Shown in pieces: positions 33,539 to 41,841 of a DNA stretch of 64,000 nucleotides. Position 1 is the first letter of the stretch, and every line of letters begins with the position of its first letter. Below the pieces are notes generated by a model, which was not told where the DNA came from, did not search any database, and saw nothing but the letters and a program-made list of their open reading frames with translations. Origin of the DNA: Streptomyces sp. NBC_01314 (GTDB lineage Bacteria > Actinomycetota > Actinomycetes > Streptomycetales > Streptomycetaceae). The stretch is taken from assembly GCF_041435215.1 (NCBI RefSeq), contig NZ_CP108394.1:8680001-8744000 (forward strand), given 5' to 3'. Made by a program: the position numbers and the translations under genes.

Positions 33539-33560
33539 CCTGGGTGAACGGAAGATGAAC
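33539..33560 (-). promoter_or_regulatory. PHO box (PhoP binding site) upstream of pit
   Basis: Two adjacent 11-base direct repeat units on the minus strand: GTTCATCTTCC and GTTCACCCAGG. Both start with the GTTCA core of the Streptomyces PhoP box, and spacing is exact. It lies about 50 bases before the pit start codon. Confidence 0.85.
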
Positions 33561-33884
33561 TGGGGCGGGCGTACGGGTGTAGTGAATGAGATGTCGCCGC
33601 TCCGCTTGTGCGGAGCCGGACGCGTCGGGCTTGACGTCTGGCGGCCTGACGTTCGAACTGAGACGGAACGTCGAGGTCCGCTACCCGCTACCCCGCTGGC
33701 CCTTGGCGAACTTCTTCAGCCGGCTTGTCGTACGGGTTGTACTCGATTTGTACTCGATGTCGACGGCCGGCGGCAGCGTCGACCGTCCGAGCGTCGGCCG
33801 CCGCCATTGTTCACGAAGCGGGCGGCCCGGGCCTTGCCGGACGACTCGGTTCGGCGATCACCGGCCAATCGTCAACGCCGGTCG

Positions 33885-33898
33885 ATATAGGCCTATAT
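33885..33898. promoter_or_regulatory. 14-bp perfect palindrome upstream of the aldolase gene
   Basis: ATATAGGCCTATAT, strikingly AT-rich at both ends for this genome, 82 bases before ATG 33980. Suits a dimeric repressor or a promoter -10 region; no regulator is adjacent. Confidence 0.4.
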
Positions 33899-33979
33899 GG
33901 GCTCTTCCGGAGGTCTTCGTCCGGCCTGCCGTGCCCCCGCCCGGGAGCCGTCGGGGGATCCGCCTGGCAGGATCACGGC

Positions 33980-34711
33980 ATGGCTGAGCAGTGGCGCGAC
34001 ACCCGGGACGAGCGGGGCACGGGTGAGGACGCACAGAACTCGCGGGACATGGGGCGGCGGGGTGTGCCGGACGACGTGGCGCGCGCGTGGGACGAGCTCG
34101 TCGCGGCGGCCCGCCGGACGGTGGCCGACGGTCTGGTCGTCGGCACCTCCGGCAACGTGTCCGTACGCGTCGGGGACACCGTCCTGGTCACACCGACGGG
34201 AGTGCCGTACGACCGTCTGACGTCGGACGACGTCACGGGTGTCGACCTCTCCGGCCGGCAGGTCCTCGGCGCGCTTCGCCCGACGAGTGAGCTCCCCATG
34301 CACCTGGCGATCCATACCACCACCGAGGCCCGCGCCGTCGTCCACACCCACGCCGTCCACGCGACGGCCGTCTCCACCCTCGTGAGCGAGCTGCCGCTGA
34401 TCCACTACATGTCCGCGGCCCTCGGCGGACCCGTCCGAGTCGCCCCCTACGCGACCTACGGCACCCCCGAGTTGGCCGAGAACATGCTCCGCGCTCTGAC
34501 GGGGCGCACCGCTTGTCTCCTCCAGAACCACGGCACGATCACCTACGGGGACACCCTCTCCGAGGCCTACGACCGCACGACCCAACTCGAATGGATGTGC
34601 CAGGTCTGGCTGAAGGCCTCCTCCGTGCCCGGCCTCACCCCCCATCTACTCACCCGCGAACAGGTGAACAGGACGGGGCAACGACTCAAGGACTACGGCC
34701 AACCGCAATAG
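33980..34711 (+). CDS. Class II aldolase/adducin family protein (fuculose-phosphate aldolase-like)
   Basis: 243 aa. Family motifs: GTSGNVSVRVGDTVLVTPTG (substrate phosphate loop), TSELPMHLAIH with the general acid-region Glu, zinc ligands in VVHTHAVHATA and QNHGTITYG. It likely cleaves a sugar phosphate to dihydroxyacetone phosphate (or glycolaldehyde) and an aldehyde; the substrate is not defined. The first 28 residues are charged and poorly conserved, so an internal start is possible. The Shine-Dalgarno (CAGGAT) is weak. Confidence 0.88.
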   Translation: MAEQWRDTRDERGTGEDAQNSRDMGRRGVPDDVARAWDELVAAARRTVADGLVVGTSGNVSVRVGDTVLVTPTGVPYDRLTSDDVTGVDLSGRQVLGALRPTSELPMHLAIHTTTEARAVVHTHAVHATAVSTLVSELPLIHYMSAALGGPVRVAPYATYGTPELAENMLRALTGRTACLLQNHGTITYGDTLSEAYDRTTQLEWMCQVWLKASSVPGLTPHLLTREQVNRTGQRLKDYGQPQ

Positions 34712-35138
34712 CCCTCAGGCCGCCCCGCACCCTTCCGGCCCGCCCCGCAGCCTCCACGCCCGTTCCACCCTCAGGCCGCCCCGCACCCCTGTGGTTTGCC
34801 CCGCACCCTTCCGGCCCGCTCCACCCTCCGGCCGCCCCCACTGTCCGTCGGCCTCATTCTTCTGCCGGTCCCTACTCTCCGCCGCGACGGCGCGGAGCCG
34901 AATCGTGCCTGTCCGGCGGTGCCGCTCCCACGCGTGCCCCTTTGGCCACCAGGGCTCCGGGCTCGTCACCCCGATTGCCCCACCCATGCGGTCCCACTCA
35001 CGCGGCTCCACTCACGCGGCTCCACTCACGCGGCTCCACTCACGCGGCTCCGCCCACGCGGCTCCGCCCACGCCGCCCCGGTCACCCTCGTACGCACGCC
35101 CACTGGCCCATGTCGCGGTCCGCCAGGACACTGGATCC
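34712..35138. other. 427-base repeat-rich intergenic region
   Basis: No gene supported. The left part has imperfect repeats of CCGCCCCGCACCC and CCTTCCGGCCCGC; the right part contains a 14-bp tandem repeat (34995-35078). Open frames crossing it encode only low-complexity sequence. Confidence 0.65.
34995..35078. repeat. 14-bp tandem repeat, six units
   Basis: Four perfect copies of CACTCACGCGGCTC followed by two diverged copies (CGCCCACGCGGCTC, CGCCCACGCCGCCC). The period is not a multiple of three, which supports a noncoding location. Confidence 0.92.
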
Positions 35139-36266
35139 GTGCGTGGAGTCAGAGCGGCAGCCTCGGCCCTCGGGGTCGCGTTCGCCGCCGGCGCGGCCAG
35201 TGTCGCCGCGGGCCGGCTGGCGAGCGACGTCGCGCTGAAGGCGCCGCCGGGCGAACCACTGCCCACGGAACCCCGACTGACCGTGCACTCAACCGCCGCC
35301 GGCCGCATCGCGCTGACCCGCGCCTTCGCCTCCCGGCGCCCCGGCACCTACGGCCTCACCGGCAACGGCTCCCACGCGGTCGTCGGCAACGTCCTGGACG
35401 CCGCCCCGCACGCTCCCGACGCCGTCGTACGCCGCCTGGAGCGCGTCACCCAAGGCACCCTGGAGCCGGGCGACAAGGTATGGCTCACCCCCGACCTCCA
35501 TATCGGCGACCCGCGGACCGCGCTCGGCCTCGACCACGACGACGTCGAGGTCCCCGGCGAACTCGGCGTCCTGCCCGCCTGGTTCGTGCCCGCCGCCCGC
35601 GACACCTGGGTGATCGCCGTGCACGGGCTCGGCGCCACCCGCGAACACACCATGAACGTCATGGAGTCCCTGCACCGCCACCAGTTCCCGGTCCTCGCCC
35701 TCGCCTACCGCGGCGACTCGGGCGCACCCCGCTCCCTGGACGGCCTGAACCACCTCGGCGAGACCGAGTGGCGCGACGTGGACGCCGCCATCAGGTACGC
35801 CGTCCGGTACGGCGCCGAGCGGGTCGTCCTGCACGGCTGGTCCACCGGCGCCACCATGGCCCTGCGCGCCGCCACGCACTCCGCGCTGCGCGACCGCGTC
35901 GCCGGACTCGTCCTGGACTCACCGGTCCTCGACTGGGCCGCCACCCTGCGCGCCCTGGCGGCCGCCCGCCGCACCCCCAACGCCCTGCTGCCCCTCGCGG
36001 TCCGCGCCGCCCAGGGCCGCACGGGACTGCGCGCCGCCACCCTCGGCCAGGGCGTCGCCCCACCGGGGCTCAGGGCGCCGACCCTGCTCTTCCACGGCCC
36101 GGACGACGCCGTCGCCCCCTGGGGGCCCTCCCGCCGTCTCGCCGCCCTCCACCCCGACCGGGTCACCCTCCGCACCGTCCGCCACGCCCCGCACGGCGCC
36201 ATGTGGAACGCCGACCCCAAGGCCTACGAAGAGGCCCTCCGCCGCTTCCTCACACCACTGATGTAG
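35139..36266 (+). CDS. Alpha/beta hydrolase with N-terminal signal or anchor
   Basis: 375 aa. The hydrophobic Ala-rich N-terminus (AAASALGVAFAAGAASVAAG) could be a membrane anchor or signal peptide. The hydrolase core follows: oxyanion HGLGATREH, nucleophile Ser in LHGWSTGATMAL, acid Asp in FHGPDDAVAPWG, and His in RHAPHGAMWN. The substrate is unknown. GTG 35139 gives the anchor directly; the open frame continues upstream through the 14-bp repeat, which is judged noncoding. A hairpin follows at 36303. Confidence 0.85.
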   Translation: MRGVRAAASALGVAFAAGAASVAAGRLASDVALKAPPGEPLPTEPRLTVHSTAAGRIALTRAFASRRPGTYGLTGNGSHAVVGNVLDAAPHAPDAVVRRLERVTQGTLEPGDKVWLTPDLHIGDPRTALGLDHDDVEVPGELGVLPAWFVPAARDTWVIAVHGLGATREHTMNVMESLHRHQFPVLALAYRGDSGAPRSLDGLNHLGETEWRDVDAAIRYAVRYGAERVVLHGWSTGATMALRAATHSALRDRVAGLVLDSPVLDWAATLRALAAARRTPNALLPLAVRAAQGRTGLRAATLGQGVAPPGLRAPTLLFHGPDDAVAPWGPSRRLAALHPDRVTLRTVRHAPHGAMWNADPKAYEEALRRFLTPLM

Positions 36267-36302
36267 GCAGCCGCCTGCCGTCGGCGGTCGAGCGGCCGAC
36301 CC

Positions 36303-36330
36303 CTCGGCACCCGGATGGAAGGGTGCCGAG
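36303..36330 (+). terminator. Hairpin after the alpha/beta hydrolase
   Basis: 10-bp perfect stem CTCGGCACCC/GGGTGCCGAG with an 8-base loop, 37 bases after the stop; AAA follows but no U-tract. Confidence 0.65.
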
Positions 36331-36491
36331 AAACCGCCCGCCAAGGAGAGGTGCGCCACATTCCGTTTAGGCTGTGCCGAGGCGATCCCCCTCGGTGTCG
36401 AGCCCCTGGGGAACCCGTGCGTTGGCCACTCCTGTCGCCCGCTGTGACATTCCGTTTGGGTTTTCGGACCGTCAACCGGAAGACTGCCCCC

Positions 36492-37889
36492 GTGACGTCC
36501 CGTAACCCGCGCGACTCCAGGCTCCGACTCGTCGGCCCGCGAACCCTGGCCGCCGCTCCCCGAGCGGCAGTGACCCAGCGCCGCCGACCGGCTCCCCGGC
36601 CCCCGGAGGGCACACCGCCGCCCGTGGAACTCGCCCGCATGGCCCGCGCCGTCCTGGCGGACGCGGCCCGCGTCGCCCACTGGGCCGATGCCGCCCTGCG
36701 TCCCGGCCGCGACGGCGCGAGCCCCGACGGCAAGGGCACCCTCTCCGTCGCGTCCGCCGAACGGGCCGCCGACCACCTGGGACTGACCCCGGATCAGGTC
36801 CGCCACGACTGGGACACGGCACGGCTGGCCGGACTCGTCGAGGTGCACGGCGACAGCGCGCGCCCCGGCTGGCGGCTGCGCGCCTGGAACCGCGACGACA
36901 GCGCCGTACTGCGCGGCTGGGTCGCGTTCTTCGACGCCTGGTCCATCGCCTACCCCGAGCCCGAGGACCGAGAGCCCGCGGCGGTCGCCGAGGTCGTCTC
37001 GGCCATGCCCCAGGTGCTTTCCTTCCTCCAGCTCTCCGCCGGGCCCGTCCCCGTCGAGCAGCTCCTCGACCTCCTCGAACAGCGGGTCACCGAACTGCGC
37101 ACCGAGCGCTGCGAAGTCCCCTACGGCCCGCAGGCCGGGCCGAGCCCGGAGCCCAGCGCCGAGGACACCCCGCTCGCCCCCCTGCTCGACTGGTCCCTGC
37201 GGGCCCTCGCCTCCGTCGGCGCCCTCACCTACGGCGACGCCCAGGCCACCCTCACCCCGCTCGGCAGCTGGGCGGTCTGGGTCAAGCTGGAGCAGATCTG
37301 CGTCGCCGCGCAGAGCCCCGCCGGGAACATCGAGGTCTCCGCCGAGGACATGCTCCGAGGCTGCGCCCAGCTCCGCCCGAACGCGGCCCGCGCCGAGTAC
37401 CGTGCCTGGCTCGCCGCCCGCCCCGTCGGCGGCGCCGTCACCGAGCTCATCGACGCCGCCCGCGGCGAGGACGCCCTCATCCGGGGCCTCGCCTTCGAGG
37501 CCCTGCGCGTCGTCGGCGCCCCCGCCGAGCCCGACGTCCGCGCGGTCGCCGACGAGACCCCGCTGCGCCCCTACGCCCTGCTCTGGCTCGCCGTGCACGA
37601 CGGCGCCGACCCCGAGGACGCCCACGAGGTCCTCACCCGCGAGGAGGCCACCTGGCTCTGGGTGGACACCGCCGCCGCCGTCGCCGACCACGGCGAGGCC
37701 CCCCTCCTCGTACGGCATCTGGAGTCCGCGATGCAGCCCACGGTTCCCGCGCTGCTCGCCGAGGTCCGCGCGGTCGGCCATCCCCGCACCGTCCAGGTCC
37801 TGGTCGCCCTCGCCGCCGCCCACCCCGACCCCGCCCTCGCCAAGGCCGTCCGCCGCGCCGCCTTCCAGGTGCACACCGGAGGCAGCTGA
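36492..37889 (+). CDS. Conserved hypothetical protein, HTH-like N-terminus and helical repeats
   Basis: 465 aa; family not recognised. After a basic, Pro-rich leader (residues 1-45), a winged-helix-like segment is visible (SVASAERAADHLGLTPDQVRHDWDTARLAGLVEVHG), then alpha-helical regions and HEAT-like repeats near the C-terminus (ALIRGLAFEALRVVG, HPRTVQVLVALAAAHPDPALAKAVRRAAF). No membrane segment. It might be a regulator or scaffold. GTG 36492 has GGAAG ten bases upstream. Two copies of ACATTCCGTTTRGG lie upstream at 36358 and 36447. Confidence 0.7.
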   Translation: MTSRNPRDSRLRLVGPRTLAAAPRAAVTQRRRPAPRPPEGTPPPVELARMARAVLADAARVAHWADAALRPGRDGASPDGKGTLSVASAERAADHLGLTPDQVRHDWDTARLAGLVEVHGDSARPGWRLRAWNRDDSAVLRGWVAFFDAWSIAYPEPEDREPAAVAEVVSAMPQVLSFLQLSAGPVPVEQLLDLLEQRVTELRTERCEVPYGPQAGPSPEPSAEDTPLAPLLDWSLRALASVGALTYGDAQATLTPLGSWAVWVKLEQICVAAQSPAGNIEVSAEDMLRGCAQLRPNAARAEYRAWLAARPVGGAVTELIDAARGEDALIRGLAFEALRVVGAPAEPDVRAVADETPLRPYALLWLAVHDGADPEDAHEVLTREEATWLWVDTAAAVADHGEAPLLVRHLESAMQPTVPALLAEVRAVGHPRTVQVLVALAAAHPDPALAKAVRRAAFQVHTGGS

Positions 37890-37946
37890 CCGGCAGACGG
37901 GGCCGACCGGCGCCGGGCCACGCGGAACAGGCCGGTCGCGTGGGCG

Positions 37947-38369
37947 TCAGCCGCCTGTCTCGGGGGCGTACGTGCCGAAGCTCCACACATTGCCCTCGGC
38001 GTCCCGGGCCATGTAGTCCCGCGAGCCGTAGTCCTGGTCCGTCGGGGGCGTCAGGATCTCCACGCCGTGCTCCACGGCCCGCCGGTGGTGGGCGTCCACG
38101 TCGTCCACCACGATGTACACCCCGGTGGGCCCGGCGCCCTTCATCGCGCCGTCGAAGACGCTGCCGCTGCCCTTCGAGCCGACCATCACCGCGCCGTTGC
38201 CCTGCGTCAGCTCGGCGTGCTGCACCACCCCGTCCTCACCCTCGTACACCGAGAGCTCGGTGAAGCCCAACGCCTCCGTGAGCTGTCTGATGGCGGCCTT
38301 GGCGTCCGCGTACAGCAGCGTCGGATAGACGCTCGGACGCCCGTCACTCCTGCCCGTCATACCGATCAC
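37947..38369 (-). CDS. VOC (glyoxalase/bleomycin-resistance) family protein
   Basis: 140 aa with the two beta-alpha-beta-beta-beta modules of VOC proteins: PTLLYADAKAAIRQLTEALGF at the start, VYIVVDDVDAHHRRAVEHG in the middle, and YGSRDYMARDAEGNVWSFGTY at the end. Metal-binding residues of glyoxalases are only partly present, so the role is open (small-molecule binding or detoxification). Start ATG 38369, or ATG 38360. Confidence 0.87.
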   Translation of the reverse strand: MIGMTGRSDGRPSVYPTLLYADAKAAIRQLTEALGFTELSVYEGEDGVVQHAELTQGNGAVMVGSKGSGSVFDGAMKGAGPTGVYIVVDDVDAHHRRAVEHGVEILTPPTDQDYGSRDYMARDAEGNVWSFGTYAPETGG

Positions 38370-38437
38370 GACCTCTCCGTCGTCCGGAATACGACCCGCT
38401 GCTCAGTTTTGCACCCACCACTGACAACGCACCCTGC

Positions 38438-38461
38438 CGAACGAACGAACGAACGAACGAA
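38438..38461. repeat. CGAA tetranucleotide repeat, six units
   Basis: Six perfect CGAA copies in the divergent spacer between the VOC gene and the ABC-F gene. Period four, noncoding; prone to length change. Confidence 0.93.
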
Positions 38462-38633
38462 CGGAGGGGCGGTCGGACGAAACGGAAGGTTGGGCGGGCG
38501 GTCGGGCGGCCGAACACACTGTCCGACTCGCGGTCCGCGAAGAGCCGGTGTCCGGCGCTTCGGTGACCGATGCCACGTGATCCCTTGTCATAGGGGCGGA
38601 AAACCGCTTGCTGCCCCCAGTTAGAATTGGCCC

Positions 38634-38657
38634 ATGGCCATTCTCCTCGCGCATTAG
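38634..38657 (+). CDS. Seven-residue leader ORF upstream of the ABC-F gene
   Basis: ATG GCC ATT CTC CTC GCG CAT TAG, encoding MAILLAH. A -10 like TAGAAT at 38622-38627 would put the transcription start at or next to this ATG, making a leaderless leader peptide. The ABC-F start is 57 bases further on, and GGCGG/CCGCC segments in between could pair. Leader peptides commonly control ABC-F ribosome-protection genes by attenuation; that role here is inference. Confidence 0.5.
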   Translation: MAILLAH

Positions 38658-38714
38658 ACGGCGGGAACGCCTCAGCCGCCCACCCGTCTCCCCGATCCGC
38701 CCTGGAGTCTGTCC

Positions 38715-40313
38715 GTGATCTCCGCCTCCGCCGTCGAGCTGCGCGCCGGTGCCCGCGTCCTCATCGAGTCCGCCACCTTCCGTGTCGCCAAGGGCGACCG
38801 CATCGGTCTGGTCGGCCGCAACGGCGCCGGCAAGACCACCCTCACCAAGTGCCTGGCCGGCGAGGGCATCCCGGCAGGCGGCACCATCACCCGCTCCGGC
38901 GAGGTCGGATATCTCCCTCAGGACCCCCGCACCGGCGACCTCGACGTCCTCGCCCGCGACCGCGTCCTGTCCGCGCGCGGCCTCGACGTACTGATCCGCA
39001 AGATGCGCGAGAACGAGCAGCGCATCGCCAACGGACAGGGCAGCACCCGCGAGAAGGCGCTGAGGCAGTACGAGCGCCAGGAGACGGAGTTCCTCACCAA
39101 GGGCGGGTACTCCGCCGAGGCCGAGGCCGCCACCATCGCCGCCGCGCTCAACCTGCCCGACCGGGTGCTCGGCCAGCCGCTGCACACCCTCTCCGGTGGT
39201 CAGCGCCGCCGTATCGAGCTGGCCCGGATCCTCTTCTCCGACGCCGACACCCTGCTCCTCGACGAGCCGACGAACCACCTCGACGCCGACTCGATCATCT
39301 GGCTGCGGGACTACCTCAAGACCTACCGCGGCGGCTTCATCGTCATCTCCCACGACGTCGACCTGGTCGAGACGGTCGTCAACAAGGTGTTCTACCTGGA
39401 CGCCAACCGCGCCGAGATCGATGTCTACAACATGGGCTGGAAGCTCTACCAGCAGCAGCGCGAGGCCGACGAGAAGCGCCGCAAGCGTGAGCGGCAGAAC
39501 GCCGAGAAGAAGGCCGCGGCGCTGCACTCGCAGGCCGACAAGATGCGCGCCAAGGCCACCAAGACGGTCGCCGCGCAGAACATGGCCAAGCGGGCCGACC
39601 GGCTGCTCGCCGGCCTGGACGCGGTACGGGTCTCCGACAAGGTCGCCAAGCTGCGCTTCCCGGAGCCCGCGCCCTGCGGCAAGACCCCGCTCACCGCGGA
39701 GGGACTGTCGAAGTCGTACGGCTCGCTGGAGATCTTCACCGACGTCGACCTGGCCATCGACAAGGGTTCCAGGGTCGTCATCCTCGGCCTCAACGGCGCC
39801 GGCAAGACCACCCTCCTCCGCCTCCTCGGCGGCGCCGAGAAGCCCGACACCGGCGAGGTCATCGAGGGCCACGGCCTCAAGCTCGGCTACTACGCGCAGG
39901 AGCACGAGACCCTCGACCCCGAGCGCACCGTCCTGGAGAACATGCGCTCCGCCGCCCCCGACCTGGACCTCGTCGAGGTCCGCAAGACGCTCGGCTCGTT
40001 CCTGTTCTCGGGCGACGACGTCGACAAGCCGGCCAGCGTCCTCTCCGGCGGCGAGAAGACCCGCCTGGCGCTCGCGACGCTGGTGGTCTCGTCGGCGAAC
40101 GTCCTCCTCCTCGACGAGCCGACGAACAACCTCGACCCCGCCAGCCGTGAGGAGATCCTCGGCGCGCTGCGCACCTACAAGGGCGCGGTCGTCCTCGTCA
40201 CCCACGACGAGGGCGCGGTCGAGGCGCTCCAGCCGGAGCGGATCATCCTGCTGCCGGACGGCGTCGAGGACCTGTGGGGCGCGGACTACGCGGATCTCGT
40301 CGCGCTCGCCTGA
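38715..40313 (+). CDS. ABC-F family ATP-binding protein
   Basis: 532 aa with two ATP-binding domains and no membrane segment. Walker A GRNGAGKTTL and GLNGAGKTTL; signatures LSGGQRRR and LSGGEKTR; Walker B LLLDEPTNHLD and LLLDEPTNNLD. The linker between domains is rich in Lys/Arg/Glu (QQQREADEKRRKRERQNAEKK), as in ABC-F proteins that enter the ribosome E site. Role: translation factor or antibiotic protection; not decidable here. GTG 38715 has CTGGAG upstream. The leader ORF precedes it and a 13-bp hairpin follows. Confidence 0.94.
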   Translation: MISASAVELRAGARVLIESATFRVAKGDRIGLVGRNGAGKTTLTKCLAGEGIPAGGTITRSGEVGYLPQDPRTGDLDVLARDRVLSARGLDVLIRKMRENEQRIANGQGSTREKALRQYERQETEFLTKGGYSAEAEAATIAAALNLPDRVLGQPLHTLSGGQRRRIELARILFSDADTLLLDEPTNHLDADSIIWLRDYLKTYRGGFIVISHDVDLVETVVNKVFYLDANRAEIDVYNMGWKLYQQQREADEKRRKRERQNAEKKAAALHSQADKMRAKATKTVAAQNMAKRADRLLAGLDAVRVSDKVAKLRFPEPAPCGKTPLTAEGLSKSYGSLEIFTDVDLAIDKGSRVVILGLNGAGKTTLLRLLGGAEKPDTGEVIEGHGLKLGYYAQEHETLDPERTVLENMRSAAPDLDLVEVRKTLGSFLFSGDDVDKPASVLSGGEKTRLALATLVVSSANVLLLDEPTNNLDPASREEILGALRTYKGAVVLVTHDEGAVEALQPERIILLPDGVEDLWGADYADLVALA

Positions 40314-40323
40314 GCGAATGGCC

Positions 40324-40392
40324 GATCGAATGGGTTGATCAACTGCGTCTGGATCATTCGGCCCATCCGTGATCCATCATCTGTGTGAGATC
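40324..40392. promoter_or_regulatory. Cluster of five GATC sites upstream of gbn
   Basis: GATC occurs at 40324, 40337, 40352, 40371 and 40389, with a sixth at 40619 close to the gbn start. In a genome this GC-rich the motif should appear about once per 350-400 bases. Gbn is known to bind GATC, so the cluster suggests autoregulation or a nucleation site. Confidence 0.65.
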
Positions 40393-40426
40393 TCCTCGTA
40401 CCGAGGTGTGTCCTACACCGATTTCC

Positions 40427-40459
40427 CGGCCGAGTCCTTCCGTGTGAAGGGCTCGGCCG
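40427..40459 (+). terminator. Hairpin after the ABC-F gene
   Basis: 13-bp stem (CGGCCGAGTCCTT with AAGGGCTCGGCCG, one G-T pair) and a 7-base loop, about 115 bases after the ABC-F stop. Likely terminator. Confidence 0.7.
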
Positions 40460-40661
40460 CCGTGCGTCTCTGACCAGGCACTTCACGGAACAACCCGTTC
40501 GGGCGTACGGACGCCTCTGGGCGGAATCACAGGTTCCACTCGTGGGTACGCGCTCCTGTCGTCAAAACCTTGTCCCACGGACCTTGCCGAATGGGTGGCC
40601 ATCGCGCGCCGGAGGGGTGATCATGAGGAGACCAGAGCGCACTTCCCATGAGGAGGACCGG

Positions 40662-40883
40662 GTGGCCGAGACTCTGAAGAAGGGCAGCCGGGTTACCGGC
40701 GTCGCGCGCGACAAGCTCGCGGCAGACCTGAAGAAGAAGTACGACTCCGGTGCGAGCATTCGGGCGCTGGCCGAGGAAACCGGCCGCTCGTATGGCTTCG
40801 TACACCGGATGCTCAGCGAGTCGGGCGTCACGCTCCGAGGGCGTGGCGGCGCGACACGGGGCAAGAAGGCCGCCTCGGCCTGA
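40662..40883 (+). CDS. gbn: GATC-binding nucleoid-associated protein Gbn
   Basis: 73 aa, basic, a single helix-turn-helix (KKKYDSGASIRALAEETGRSYGFVHRMLSESG) and a Gly/Arg/Lys tail (RGRGGATRGKK). It matches, from memory, SCO1839 of S. coelicolor, described as a small nucleoid protein that bends DNA at GATC motifs and affects sporulation timing. GTG 40662 with AGGAGG five bases upstream fixes the start; a longer open frame upstream is rejected. Adjacent genes (ABC-F before, enoyl-CoA hydratase after) also match that locus. Confidence 0.88.
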   Translation: MAETLKKGSRVTGVARDKLAADLKKKYDSGASIRALAEETGRSYGFVHRMLSESGVTLRGRGGATRGKKAASA

Positions 40884-41007
40884 CGCCGGGCGGCCCATCG
40901 GCTTCGATGGTGGCCACCCGGTCGGTCGGCTGATCGACCGGGTGGTTACTGTGCAGTCACTTAGCATGCTCCATCGCTCTGCTGACCGCACTCATCGGAG
41001 GCGCCCC

Positions 41008-41799
41008 ATGGCTTCACTCGAACCACTGCTCGACCAGGACGGCGTACGGCTCACCGTCGACGACGCGATCGCCACGGTGACGCTGACCAATCCGGCCAAG
41101 CGCAACGCGCAGAGCCCCGCTCTGTGGCGGGCGCTCACCGAGGCCGGGCGGTTGGTGCCGGGCTCCGTCCGTGTGGTCGTGCTGCGTGCCGAGGGCACAT
41201 CGTTCTCCGCCGGCCTCAACCGGCAGATGTTCACGCCCGAAGGCATCGAGGGGGAGCCGTCGTTCATCGATCTCGCGCGCCGTGACGACGCCGGGCTCGA
41301 CTCGACCATCGCCGAATACCAGGAGGCGTTCACCTGGTGGCGGCGCAACGACATCGTGTCCATCGCCGCCGTGCAGGGACATGCCGTCGGTGCGGGCTTC
41401 CAGCTTGCCCTTGCCTGTGATCTGCGCGTCGTCGCCGACGACGTGCAGTTCGCCATGCTCGAAACCAGCCTCGGGCTCGTCCCCGACCTCGCGGGGACCC
41501 ATCCGCTGGTGAGCCTCGTCGGGTATGCCCGCGCGCTGGAGATCTGCCTCACCGGGCGCTTCGTCCAGGCGGACGAGGCGCAGCGGGTCGGGCTCGCGAA
41601 CCTCGCGGTGCCCGGTGACCAGCTCGACGACACGGTGCGGGATCTGGCCGCTGCGCTGGTGTCCGCGCCGCGGGACGCGGTGGTCGAGACGAAGGCGTTG
41701 CTGCGCGGGGCGCAGGGGCGTTCGTACGACGAACAGCGGGCGGCGGAGAGGGCCGCGCAGGCGCGCCGCCTGCGGGACCTCGCGGGGGTCGCGGAGTAG
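41008..41799 (+). CDS. Enoyl-CoA hydratase/isomerase family protein
   Basis: 263 aa crotonase-fold protein. NPAKRNAQSPALW, the oxyanion loop AEGTSFSAGLNRQMF, and the second oxyanion segment VQGHAVGAGFQLALACDLRV are visible; LETSLGLVPDLAGTHPL follows. The catalytic Glu pair of classical hydratases is not clearly both present (Glu in LETSLGL only), so isomerase or another crotonase activity is possible. ATG 41008 has CGGAGG upstream. Confidence 0.88.
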   Translation: MASLEPLLDQDGVRLTVDDAIATVTLTNPAKRNAQSPALWRALTEAGRLVPGSVRVVVLRAEGTSFSAGLNRQMFTPEGIEGEPSFIDLARRDDAGLDSTIAEYQEAFTWWRRNDIVSIAAVQGHAVGAGFQLALACDLRVVADDVQFAMLETSLGLVPDLAGTHPLVSLVGYARALEICLTGRFVQADEAQRVGLANLAVPGDQLDDTVRDLAAALVSAPRDAVVETKALLRGAQGRSYDEQRAAERAAQARRLRDLAGVAE

Positions 41800-41841
41800 T
41801 CGGCGCGGCGGACGCCGGGTGGGCGCAGCGGTCCGCGGAGG

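Larger units (their letters stand above)
33492..33979. other. 488-base divergent intergenic region between pit and the class II aldolase
   Basis: No gene supported. It holds the PHO box for pit (33539-33560), a direct repeat TGTACTCGAT at 33738 and 33749 (11-base spacing, but no PHO-box match), and a 14-bp palindrome at 33885-33898 upstream of the aldolase. An open frame running into the aldolase from 33725 has no family similarity. Confidence 0.7.

Noticed and set aside
33737..33758. Direct repeat TGTACTCGAT with 11-base spacing as a second PHO box
   Set aside because: Spacing is right but the units lack the GTTCA core.
33725..33979. N-terminal extension of the aldolase gene
   Set aside because: The added sequence lacks family similarity and covers the regulatory palindrome; ATG 33980 fits the family start.
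34995..35078. Possible CRISPR-like array
   Set aside because: Units are directly adjacent with no spacers and only 14 bases long; a simple tandem repeat.
40542..40661. Longer form of Gbn from an upstream ATG
   Set aside because: GTG 40662 has AGGAGG at ideal spacing and gives the known 73-aa length.
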